Positions 26,112 through 34,069 of a DNA stretch of 64,000 nucleotides are shown here, one piece after another (the first letter of the stretch is position 1; every line of letters begins with the position of its first letter). The notes beneath the pieces were generated by a model. It did not search any database. It was given only the letters and a program-made list of their open reading frames with translations, and was not told the origin of the DNA. The translations under genes and the position numbers were made by a program. The DNA is from DASUPK01 sp963848955 (GTDB taxonomy: Bacteria; Actinomycetota; Thermoleophilia; Solirubrobacterales; 70-9): assembly GCA_963848955.1 (NCBI GenBank), contig CAWKFQ010000024.1, positions 62,001 through 126,000 of the forward strand, given 5' to 3'.

Positions 26112-26958
26112 ATGGCCCAGAACGGCGACGGATCTGACGGGACGGCACAGCGGGCGCTGCGCCGGATGGCGGAGTCCGACCCCGAGCTCGCGGCCCGGCT
26201 GATCCTCCATTCCCTCCCGGCGGCCGCGGCCAAGTTGCCGGAGGGCATGAGCTACAGGCTCGAGCTCGACGGCCTCGGCGCCTGGACCGTCAGCTCCTTC
26301 GGCGGTCGAGGAAAGGTGGCCGAGGTCCTCGCCGGCGCCGATCTCAACGGAGAGGCATTTGCGATCTCCACCGACGCCGAGACGCTCGCCAGGGTCGCCT
26401 CCGGCCGGAGCCCGGTCGGTCCGCTGATGAGCGGACGGCTGAAGCTGCGCGGTCGCCGGCGCAAGGCCATGGCGCTGCGCCGGCTCGATCCCGACGCTGG
26501 GCCCCGCGACCTGGCCCGCCTCGGCCACGCGGTGGATGCCGACCTCGTCTTCCGCTCCCTCCCGTACGCGATCGAGCCCGAGTGGACGCGCGGGCACCAC
26601 TTCACTGTCGCCTACCAGCTGGTCGGCGAGGGAGGCGGGACCTGGCGTGTCGAGGTCGACGACGGCGCCGTGAGGGTGGAGCGGGGACTTGGCGAGAGCC
26701 CGGACGCGATCGTCCGGATCCGCTACTCGGACTGGCTCGCGCTGCTCTCGGGCGAGCTGACGCCGCCCGACGCGATGCGGCTCGGGATGACCGAGGTCGA
26801 GGGCCAGATCCCGCCGGTCACCAGGCTCGGACGCTGGATCGACCGGGCCGAGGGCATCGACGGCCCGGAGCTCGAGCGCGAGCAGCGCCAGCGCCGCCTC
26901 CAGGCGGAGAACGCCGGGAGCTGGGGCAGCAAGGTGACAACCGCCGGCGCCTCGGGCG
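26112..26958 (+). CDS. tandem SCP2-like sterol/lipid-carrier domains (3' end uncertain)
   Basis: ATG 26112 with a strong GGAGGAGGAGG site. Residues about 20-115 and 135-255 form two SCP2-type repeats, the second containing WRVEVDDGAVRVERG and DWLALLSGELTPPDAM, typical of SCP2 lipid-binding proteins. The original frame runs out of sense after SKVTTAGAS near 26950. A one-base change there would fuse it to the diiron protein that follows; alternatively it stops at a TGA near 26935. It diverges from the oxidase-like operon. Likely binds a hydrophobic ligand in the cytoplasm. Confidence 0.7.
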
Positions 26959-27908
26959 ATGCCGGGCGACCCGGCCGAGACCCGCCGCCCGAAGGGCGGG
27001 CTGATGAGCTACGAGCAGCTCTACGCGCTCTGGGAGCGGCAGAACTGGCGCGCCCACGAGCTCGACTTCTCGGTCGACCGCGAGCACTGGCTGGTGAGCC
27101 CCGCCGAGGCCCAGCGGCACACCGCCTTCAGCATCGGCAGCTTCTACGTCGGCGAGGAGCGGGTGACCGCCGACCTCGCCCCGTTCCTGCTCGCGGCCCC
27201 GAGCGGCGAGGTGGAGGCCTTCCTCGCCACCCAGCTGGTCGACGAGATGCGCCACGCGGTCTTCTTCGACCGCTGGGCGAGCCGAGGTGATGGGCCTCGA
27301 GGCCGGCAGCTTCCGCGAGCGGCTCCAGCGAGATCGAGGAGCGGATGCTCGGCCCCTGGCACTTCCTCTTCGACGACTCGCTGCGCGACGTCGCCAATCG
27401 GATCAAGGCGCGACCCGACGACCTCGAGCTCTTCGTCGAGGGCATCGTCACCTACCACATGGTCACCGAGGGAGTCCTGGCGATGCCCGGCCAGCGGATC
27501 ATGATCGAGTACACCGCCGATCACGACCTCTACCCGGGGTTCAACAAGGGCTTCCGCCTGGTCGAGCAGGACGAGCACCGCCACATCGCCTTCGGGGTCC
27601 GCTTCCTCAAGGACGTCTGCGAGGAGCGGCCCGAGATGAAGGAAGGTCATCCTGCGACACGCCTGGAGAAGCTGCTGCCGAAGGCGGCCGAGGTCTTCTG
27701 CCCGCCGGAGGCCGACGATCCCTCCGACTTCGTCTCCTACGGACACCACTCCTCGCAGGTCTACGGCTTCGCCTACCAGGCGCTGAAGCGCCGGATGGCG
27801 GCGATCGGGATCGAGATCCCGCCGCCGGAGCGGCTGATGCCGGGCCCGGTCGACTTCGGCGGCCTGGCCGAGCGGCGGGTGATCGCCGAGGAGGCTGCGG
27901 GCTCCTAG
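26959..27908 (+). CDS. R2-like diiron (ferritin-like) protein (frameshifted)
   Basis: Starts at ATG 26959 or 27004 (MSYEQLYALWERQNW). The helical bundle carries diiron ligands: VDEMRHAVFFDRW (ExxH), EGIVTYHMVTEGVLA (Glu pair) and EQDEHRHIAFGVRF (ExxH). Two single-base insertions (near 27284 and 27330) break it; corrected length is about 300 residues. This resembles ribonucleotide reductase R2 or the R2-like ligand-binding oxidases; no R1 gene is nearby, so an oxidase acting on a lipid delivered by the SCP2 unit is the better guess. Confidence 0.72.
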
Positions 27909-27956
27909 TCGTCCGGCCCTGCCGGGCGTTCGGCTTGATCCGAGCAGGGTTCGATG

Positions 27957-27970
27957 CGAACATACGTTCG
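27957..27970. promoter_or_regulatory. LexA (SOS) box at the dinB start
   Basis: CGAAC-ATAC-GTTCG is a perfect palindromic match to the actinobacterial/Gram-positive LexA consensus (CGAACRNRYGTTYG). Its last base is the first base of the dinB GTG, so LexA bound here would block transcription start or initiation directly. Confidence 0.85.
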
Positions 27971-29145
27971 TGTCCGGGGCTGCGTCGATCCTGCACGCCG
28001 ACGCCGACGCGTTCTTCGCCTCGGTGGAACAGCGCGACGATCCGCGTCTGCGCGGACGGCCCACGATCGTCGGCGCCGGTGTGGTCATGGCTGCGAGCTA
28101 TGAGGCGCGCGCCTTCGGGATCCATGGCGGAATGGGCGGATGGCGCGCGCGGCGGCTCTGCCCGCATGCCGCCATCGTCCCGCCCCGCTTCTCCGCCTAT
28201 ACGGAGGCCAGCCGGGCGCTGTTCAACCTCTTCGAGGAGACGGCGCCGCTCGTCGAGGGGCTCTCGCTGGAGGAGGCGTTCCTCGACGTGGCTGGACTCG
28301 AGCGGATCTCCGGGACCCCCCGGCAGATAGCCGAGCGGCTGCGGCGGCGAGCCCGCGAGCGAGTGGGCCTGGCCGTCACCGTCGGGATCGCCAGGACAAA
28401 GGTCCTCGCGAAGATGGCGAGCCGGGCCGGCAAGCCGGACGGCCTTCTCCTCATCGAGCCGGACCGGGAGGCGGAGTTTCTGCGCCCACTGCCGGTCGAG
28501 GCTCTCTGGGGGGTCGGCTTCGCCACCGCGGAGAAGCTCCGCGCCCACGGGATCAGCACGATCGGCGAGCTCGAGCGGCGGGACGAGGCGGAGCTGGCGA
28601 TGTTCCTCGGTGGACATGCGGCGCGGCACCTCCATGCGATCGCGAACCGCCGCGACCCGCGGCGAGTTCGCCGCGGCCGTCCCCGGCGCTCGATCGGCAC
28701 CCAGTCGGCCTTCGCCGGAGGCGGGAGGTCGGGATCCGATCTCGACGCGCTGCTGGTGACCCTGGTCGATCGGGTGACGCGAAGGGCGCGTGCTGCCAAT
28801 CGCGCCGGCCGGACCGTCACGCTTCGCTTTCGCTTCGCCGACTTCTCCCGCGCCACACGCTCTCGGACGCTGCCCCATCCGACGGCCGGAACAGGCGCGA
28901 TCCTCGCTGCCGCGAGGACCCTGCTCGCCGCCTCGGGGCCCATGATCGACCGGCGCGGCATCACGCTGCTTGGGATCACGGTCGCCAATCTGAGCACGGA
29001 GGCACAGCTCGAGCTGCCGCTGGAGCCGCAGGTGAACCCCGCGCTCGACCTCGCAATCGACGAGATCCGCGAGCGCTTCGGGAACGACGCGATCAGGCGC
29101 GGCTCGACATCGCCCTCGACGCCCCGGCACTTCACGCAGGTCTGA
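27970..29145 (+). CDS. dinB: Y-family DNA polymerase IV
   Basis: 391 residues from GTG 27970. Palm motifs: HADADAFFASVEQ (metal Asp residues) and LSLEEAFLDVAG, where the usual S-x-D-E reads S-L-E-E, so one metal Asp is Glu. The helix-hairpin-helix segment (WGVGFATAEKLRAHGISTIGEL) and little-finger domain follow, with LRFRFADFSRATRSRTL. It performs error-prone translesion synthesis. The LexA box at the start codon makes SOS induction very likely. A downstream start would leave the box in the leader. Confidence 0.93.
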   Translation: MSGAASILHADADAFFASVEQRDDPRLRGRPTIVGAGVVMAASYEARAFGIHGGMGGWRARRLCPHAAIVPPRFSAYTEASRALFNLFEETAPLVEGLSLEEAFLDVAGLERISGTPRQIAERLRRRARERVGLAVTVGIARTKVLAKMASRAGKPDGLLLIEPDREAEFLRPLPVEALWGVGFATAEKLRAHGISTIGELERRDEAELAMFLGGHAARHLHAIANRRDPRRVRRGRPRRSIGTQSAFAGGGRSGSDLDALLVTLVDRVTRRARAANRAGRTVTLRFRFADFSRATRSRTLPHPTAGTGAILAAARTLLAASGPMIDRRGITLLGITVANLSTEAQLELPLEPQVNPALDLAIDEIRERFGNDAIRRGSTSPSTPRHFTQV

Positions 29146-29168
29146 TGCGACCGACCTGACTGACGGGC

Positions 29169-29477
29169 TCAGGTGGGGATGTCGCCTCCGCCGCCCCCGT
29201 CACCGTCGTCGGGAGCGCATTGCCGCAGCGCCGGCGAGCGATCTGCTGCATTGGCGAGCCCCTTCGAGCGGTCGTTGCCCACTCTCATCTGCGAGCCGCG
29301 CAGGAAGGCGGGTGGTAGCGGATCGACGATTCCTCCGGAGACCTCGTAGCCGCCCCGGTGTGAGTTCTCGGCCTCGTTGCAGACCGTCGCTGCCTGTCCC
29401 GCCGGCGCGAGCGCCGCGAGGTAGGCGACCGCTGCCGTCCCGGCGGTCGCGATTGCCTTCGTCCTGTTCTTCACCAT
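29169..29477 (-). CDS. small secreted hypothetical protein
   Basis: ATG 29477 is chosen because GGAGG lies 3-5 nt upstream. About 102 residues: signal peptide MVKNRTKAIATAGTAAVAYL continuing to a GQAA cleavage site, then a polar mature part with two Cys and a glycine/aspartate-rich tail (DDGDGGGGG). The frame extends upstream but without signal-peptide sense. Function unknown. Confidence 0.6.
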   Translation of the reverse strand: MVKNRTKAIATAGTAAVAYLAALAPAGQAATVCNEAENSHRGGYEVSGGIVDPLPPAFLRGSQMRVGNDRSKGLANAADRSPALRQCAPDDGDGGGGGDIPT

Positions 29478-29634
29478 GACCTCCGTGTCATCTGCGCGGC
29501 TTCCTTGCCGCACGTCTTTCGTTGTCCGTCGAGCTGGGGCTGCCCGGGCTTGAGAGCGGTGGACGCCGGAATGGGGGGCCTGGACGGACGAACGAGGACC
29601 GCCGCGCGGATTGGAACCGCATAGGGTCCGGTCC

Positions 29635-31230
29635 GTGAGCACAGTCCGCGAAGTTGCGTTCGAGCTCTTCCGGGAGCACGGGATGACGACGATCTTCGGC
29701 AACCCCGGCTCGACCGAGCTGCCGATGCTCGCCGAGTTCCCTGACGACTTCCGCTACGTCCTCGGGCTGCAGGAGGCGGTGGCCGTCGGGATGGCGGACG
29801 GCTACGCCCAGGCCTCGGGCCGGCCGGCGCACGTCAACCTGCACACGGCGCCGGGGGTGGGCAACGGCATGGGGGCGATCTTCAACGCGCAGGCGAACCA
29901 CGCGCCGCTGCTGGTCACGGCCGGCCAGCAGGTCCGGGCCCAGATCACGATGCAGGCCAATCTCACCAACCGGGACGCGACGCGGGTGGTCCACCCGTTC
30001 GTCAAGTGGAGCTTCGAGCCGCCGCGCGCAGAGGACGTCCCGCACGCTCTCGCGCGGGCGATCCACACGGCATCGCTGGCTCCGAAGGGCCCCGCCTTCG
30101 TCTCGCTGCCGATGGACGACTGGAACGAGGAGGCCGATGCCCAGTCCGGCCACGTGATCGAGCGGATCGCCCAGCCGCGGATGGGGCCGGACCCCGCGTC
30201 GATCGAGTCGCTGGCCCAACGCCTCAGCGCTGCGAGCAGCCCGGTCCTGGTCGCCGGTCCCGACATCGACGCATCGGGGGCCTGGGAGGACGCGGTCGCC
30301 CTGGCCGAGCGGCAGAAGCTTCCCGTGTTCGCCTCGCCTGCCCCCGGCGGCGGGCGCCTCGGATTCCCCGAGGGCCATCCCCTGTTCCAGGGGGTCCTTC
30401 CGCCTGCGATCGGACCGGTGACCGAGACGCTCAAGGGCCGCGATCTGATCCTGGTCGTCGGCTCCTCGGTCTTCCCCTACTACCCGTACATCCCCGGCCC
30501 GCTCCTTCCCGAGGGCGCCTCTCTGGTCGCGATCACCAGCGACCCCGACGAGGCCGCTCGCGCGCCGATGGGAGACGTGATCCTCTCGGACGTCGGCCTC
30601 GCGCTGCGGGCGCTGCTCGAGGAGGTCGGCGAGGCGAACCGCGCCGAACCCGACCCCCTGCCGGAGCCGACGCCCGGCGACGAGACCGAGCCGCTCAGCC
30701 CCACGATGGTCCACAACACGCTCGCGCAGGTCTTCCCCGAGGACGGGATCGTCGTGCTCGAGTCGCCCTCCAGCACGCTCTCGCTTCGCAACCAGATGCG
30801 GATGTCTCGCCCGGGCAGCTACTACTTCGGCGCGGGTGGGGGCCTCGGTTTCGGCCTCGCCGCGGCGATCGGGGTGCAGCTGGCCCAGCCGGACCGGCCA
30901 GTGGTCTGCGTGCTCGGTGAGGGCTCGGCGCAGTACGCGATCACCGGCTTCTGGACCGCGGCCGCCTACGACGTGCCCGTGACCTTCCTCGTGCTGCGCA
31001 ACGAGGAGTACTCGATCCTGAAGTGGTTCGCCGGCATCGAGGAGGTGACGGGCGCGCCGGGCCTGGACCTGCCGGCCCTCGAGGTGGCGAAGGTGGCCGA
31101 GGCCTACGGCGTCTCCTCGCAGGCGGTATCCGGCCGCGACCAGCTGCACGAGGCGCTCCAGGAAGCGATCGGCTCCTCCCAACCGAAGCTGGTCGAGGTC
31201 CCGGTAGCTCCCGGCATGGCTCTGTTCTGA
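29635..31230 (+). CDS. benzoylformate decarboxylase-like ThDP enzyme
   Basis: 531 residues from GTG 29635. The N-terminal Pyr domain has TIFGNPGSTELPML (Ser of BFD S26) and NLHTAPGVGNGMG (BFD H70); LQEAVAVGMADGYA holds the activating Glu. The C-terminal PP domain has GEGSAQYAITGFWTAAAY...LRNEEYSILKWF, a GDG-NN-type ThDP motif with Glu for Asp. At the place of BFD His281 the sequence reads VFPYYPYIPG, so Tyr replaces the second catalytic His. The family decarboxylates 2-oxo acids; the changed residue leaves the substrate open. Confidence 0.85.
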   Translation: MSTVREVAFELFREHGMTTIFGNPGSTELPMLAEFPDDFRYVLGLQEAVAVGMADGYAQASGRPAHVNLHTAPGVGNGMGAIFNAQANHAPLLVTAGQQVRAQITMQANLTNRDATRVVHPFVKWSFEPPRAEDVPHALARAIHTASLAPKGPAFVSLPMDDWNEEADAQSGHVIERIAQPRMGPDPASIESLAQRLSAASSPVLVAGPDIDASGAWEDAVALAERQKLPVFASPAPGGGRLGFPEGHPLFQGVLPPAIGPVTETLKGRDLILVVGSSVFPYYPYIPGPLLPEGASLVAITSDPDEAARAPMGDVILSDVGLALRALLEEVGEANRAEPDPLPEPTPGDETEPLSPTMVHNTLAQVFPEDGIVVLESPSSTLSLRNQMRMSRPGSYYFGAGGGLGFGLAAAIGVQLAQPDRPVVCVLGEGSAQYAITGFWTAAAYDVPVTFLVLRNEEYSILKWFAGIEEVTGAPGLDLPALEVAKVAEAYGVSSQAVSGRDQLHEALQEAIGSSQPKLVEVPVAPGMALF

Positions 31231-31275
31231 TCTTCGGTCCTCGCTCGGTCCTTTTTGAGCAGTGAGGCCGGCGGA

Positions 31276-31869
31276 TTACCCGCGGGCGCTCTCCCGGACG
31301 AACTCGTAGGTGAGGAAGGCGAGGCCGTCACCGATGGTCTGGGTATCGATGAGGCGCATGGGCTTCTTGTCGCTGGTCTCGCCGAAGAGGCGCTCGCCCG
31401 CGCCGAGCACGACTGGGAAGACGACCAGCCGCAGCTCGTCGACCAGGTCATGCTCGATTAGCGTGCGCCCGAGCTGATAGCTGGCAGGGACGACGATTTC
31501 TCCGTCGAGCTCCTGCTTCAGCTTCGAGACCGCCTCCACGACATCGCCCTTGAGGACTGTCGAGTTGTTCCAATCGGGATCTACGAGAGTGGATGAGACG
31601 ACGTACTTGGGCATGCTGTTCAACCTGTCCGCAAGCTCGCCACTCCGGGGTCGCCACCTCACCCCGAAAAACTCGTAGCTTCGCCGACCCAGCAGCCATG
31701 CCTCGGCGCCCAGCGCCTCCGCGAGCGCGACCTTGTTCCACTCCTCGAGGTCCTTGCCCCCAAACTGGACGAACCAGCCGCCGAGCCTGAAGCCCTCCTC
31801 GCCGTCCGGGTCCTGGACGACTCCATCGAGCGAGACGTTCTGTGGGCCACTGATCACGATCCTTCCCAT
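31276..31869 (-). CDS. dihydrofolate reductase-like (RibD C-terminal) protein
   Basis: 197 residues; ATG 31869 with AAGGAG 7-9 nt upstream. DHFR/RibD fold signatures: ISGPQNVSLDGVVQDPDG at the start, AWLLGRRSYEFF, YVVSSTLVDPDWNNS, and LVDELRLVVFPVVLGAGERLF near the end. Such proteins (YyaP/YwjB type) are NADPH-dependent reductases of unknown substrate. It is divergent from the SigG-like factor at 32017, a pairing often seen for this ECF group. A paralogue is at 52209-52851. Confidence 0.85.
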   Translation of the reverse strand: MGRIVISGPQNVSLDGVVQDPDGEEGFRLGGWFVQFGGKDLEEWNKVALAEALGAEAWLLGRRSYEFFGVRWRPRSGELADRLNSMPKYVVSSTLVDPDWNNSTVLKGDVVEAVSKLKQELDGEIVVPASYQLGRTLIEHDLVDELRLVVFPVVLGAGERLFGETSDKKPMRLIDTQTIGDGLAFLTYEFVRESARG

Positions 31870-32016
31870 TTCGGTTCTCCTTTTCGTCTCCGTGTTGTCC
31901 TTCTGCTTGACGAAACACCCGAGGCGACGGGAACTCAGCGATGAATTTGCGGCGCGGATGGTGTTGCGATCCGCGTCGATTGCCGCGAGACGAAGAGGGC
32001 GTGCGAGGATTCTGCC

Positions 32017-33021
32017 GTGACCGAGAGCACGCTCCGTCTCGCTCGTCTGGGGGAAAACGACGCGTTCCGCGCGCTGACCGACCCCTACCGCCGCGAGCTG
32101 CACCTCCACTGCTACCGGATCCTGGGCTCGGTTCAGGACGCGGAGGACATGGTCCAGGAGACCCTGCTGGCGGCGTGGCGCGGACTTGAGCAATACGAGG
32201 AGCGCGACTCGCTGCGCGCCTGGCTATACCGCATCGCGACCAACCGCTGCCTGAACGCGCTCCGCGATAGCCGGCGGCGCCCCCGCGAGGCCCCAGGGCT
32301 CCCGTTCGAGCTCCCCGAGCCCACTCGCCGAGGAGAGCCGCTGTGGCTCGAGCCGTACCCCGACGCGCTGCTCGAGGGGCTCGCGGAGACCGCGCCCGGG
32401 CCGGAGGCGCGTTACGAGACGAAGGAGGCTGTGACCCTTGCCTTCGTCGCCGCCTTACAGCACCTCCCACCGCGGCAGCGGGCGGTCCTCGTGCTGCGCG
32501 ACGTGCTCGGCTTCCACGCGGCAGAGGTGGCGGACATGCTCGAAAGCAGCGAGGTCTCGGTCAACAGCGCTCTGCAACGCGCGCGGGCGACGCTCGAGAT
32601 CCGCCTTCCAGCCGACCGCGAACGCCCGCCGCGACCGCGCTCGCCACGCGAGCTCGAACTCGCCGCGCGCTTCGCCGGCGCGGTGGAGAGCGGTGACGTC
32701 GACGGGATGGTCTCTCTGCTCACCGAGGACGCCCTGCTCACGATGCCGCCCCTGCCGCTCGAGTACCAGGGACACGAGGCGATCGCCGGCTTCCTCAGCT
32801 ACCGCGAGGAGGCGCGAGGCACGCCGCTGCGTGTCGTGCCGACCCGGGCGAATACCCAGCCGGCCTTCGCCTGCTACCTGCCGGATGCGGATGCAGGGAT
32901 CGCCCGCCCTCGTGGGCTGTTCGTGTTGACGCTCGAGGGGGACGCCGCCGCGGCGATGACGTGGTTCGCCGACACCGCCCTCTTCGAGCACTTCGGGCTT
33001 TCACGGACGGTGCGCCTGTAG
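32017..33021 (+). CDS. ECF sigma factor of the SigG/SigJ type with SnoaL-like C-terminal domain
   Basis: 334 residues from GTG 32017. Region 2: YRRELHLHCYRILGSVQDAEDMVQETLLAAWRG with RAWLYRIATNRCLNALRD. Region 4: LQHLPPRQRAVLVLRDVLGFHAAEVADML. A NTF2/SnoaL-like domain follows (residues about 205-330), as in ECF factors that lack a separate anti-sigma factor and are controlled by this C-terminal domain. No anti-sigma gene is adjacent, consistent with that. Confidence 0.9.
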   Translation: MTESTLRLARLGENDAFRALTDPYRRELHLHCYRILGSVQDAEDMVQETLLAAWRGLEQYEERDSLRAWLYRIATNRCLNALRDSRRRPREAPGLPFELPEPTRRGEPLWLEPYPDALLEGLAETAPGPEARYETKEAVTLAFVAALQHLPPRQRAVLVLRDVLGFHAAEVADMLESSEVSVNSALQRARATLEIRLPADRERPPRPRSPRELELAARFAGAVESGDVDGMVSLLTEDALLTMPPLPLEYQGHEAIAGFLSYREEARGTPLRVVPTRANTQPAFACYLPDADAGIARPRGLFVLTLEGDAAAAMTWFADTALFEHFGLSRTVRL

Positions 33022-33075
33022 GCCGTGCTGGGAGCGAAGGTATTACGCGTCGGTCGACCGCGTAGCCTCCGTTAG

Positions 33076-33585
33076 GTGACCGAAGAGTCGAAGACAGGAG
33101 CGTCGCCCGGCCTGCCGGGAGGCGACGAGCCAATCACTGCCGAGGGAATCGAGGCACTACGCGCCGAGCGGGACGAGCTCGAGGGGACGGGGCGTCGTGA
33201 GATGGCGAAGCGGATCAAGGCGGCGCGTGAGCTCGGCGACCTGAAGGAGAACGCCGAGTACCACATCGCCAAGGACGAGCAGGCGCATCTCGAGACACGA
33301 ATCAAGCGGCTCCGGGAGCGCCTCGGCAAGGCGGTGGTGGTGGAGGCCGATACGAGCGCGAGCGTCTTCGCATTCGGCCGGACCGCTGAGATCAAGGACG
33401 TGGAGAGCGGCCAGACGAACACCTGGACGCTGGTCGGCGCGACGGAGGCCGACCCCAAGCAGGGGAAGCTCTCGGTGGAGTCGCCGGCGGGGCAGGCGCT
33501 GCGGGATGCGCCGGTCGGCGAAGACGTCGAGTTCGAGACGCCGGGAGGCGTGAAGACCTACCGGGTCGAGGAGCTGCTCGACTAG
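33076..33585 (+). CDS. greA: GreA/GreB-type transcript cleavage factor
   Basis: 169 residues from GTG 33076. A coiled-coil N-terminal domain carries the tip motif ELGDLKENAEYHIAKDEQ, with the Asp and Glu that act in RNA polymerase's active site; the FKBP-like C-terminal domain ends SPAGQALRDAPVGEDVEFETPGGVKTYRV. It rescues backtracked RNA polymerase. The start may be further downstream near ITAEGIEALR, as the first 20 residues are unconserved and disordered. Confidence 0.9.
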   Translation: MTEESKTGASPGLPGGDEPITAEGIEALRAERDELEGTGRREMAKRIKAARELGDLKENAEYHIAKDEQAHLETRIKRLRERLGKAVVVEADTSASVFAFGRTAEIKDVESGQTNTWTLVGATEADPKQGKLSVESPAGQALRDAPVGEDVEFETPGGVKTYRVEELLD

Positions 33586-33603
33586 GCGTACCTCGGTTTC
33601 TGA

Positions 33604-34005
33604 CTATTCCCGGAGCCCGGCGGCTTCGAGCGCCTTCGTACGGTCGGTGAAGGTCCATACCTCGATGCTCTTCCCGTCACGTGTCCGGATCAGCCAGGAC
33701 CATTCGGCGTCGATCTCCGTTCCGAACTTCACGCTTCGAGCCATCACCCGGACGACCGCGATCACGCGCTCGGCATCGACATCGATGACGTCGACGGGCT
33801 CCGCTCGTTGCTCATCGAAAACCTCGGTCAGGCGACCAAAGTAGTCACGCACCCCGGCATGCCCACGGTAGTTGCCAGGCTCCATCGACTCTTGGGGCGC
33901 GTGCCAGATGACCTCCGGGTCCAGGTACGACAGGAACGCCTCGATACCGCCCTCATTCCAGGCACGAGTGGCTTGCCATGCATGCTCGACGTTCTCCTCC
34001 GACAT
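33604..34005 (-). CDS. SnoaL/NTF2-like protein
   Basis: 133 residues from ATG 34005 (MSEENVEHAWQATRAWNEGG). The pattern EAFLSYLDPEVIWHAP...YRGHAGVRDYFGRLTEVF...EWSWLIRTRDGKSIEVWTF is that of NTF2-fold ester/polyketide cyclase-like or binding proteins. Close paralogue of 40361-40767. Substrate and role unknown. It diverges from the large dehydrogenase at 34070. Confidence 0.82.
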   Translation of the reverse strand: MSEENVEHAWQATRAWNEGGIEAFLSYLDPEVIWHAPQESMEPGNYRGHAGVRDYFGRLTEVFDEQRAEPVDVIDVDAERVIAVVRVMARSVKFGTEIDAEWSWLIRTRDGKSIEVWTFTDRTKALEAAGLRE

Positions 34006-34069
34006 CGTCCACGCAGTATCCCTTGCGGACAGGGCCGCCACCCGCGGCGACTGACTTAGGCTGCCCGCC

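Noticed and set aside
27607..29130. A 507-codon minus-strand open frame opposite dinB
   Set aside because: Composition is antisense-like and dinB on the plus strand has complete polymerase motifs and an SOS box.
33036..33065. Palindrome TACGCG...CGCGTA before greA as an operator
   Set aside because: Short, GC-rich and without a matching regulator; likely chance in this composition.
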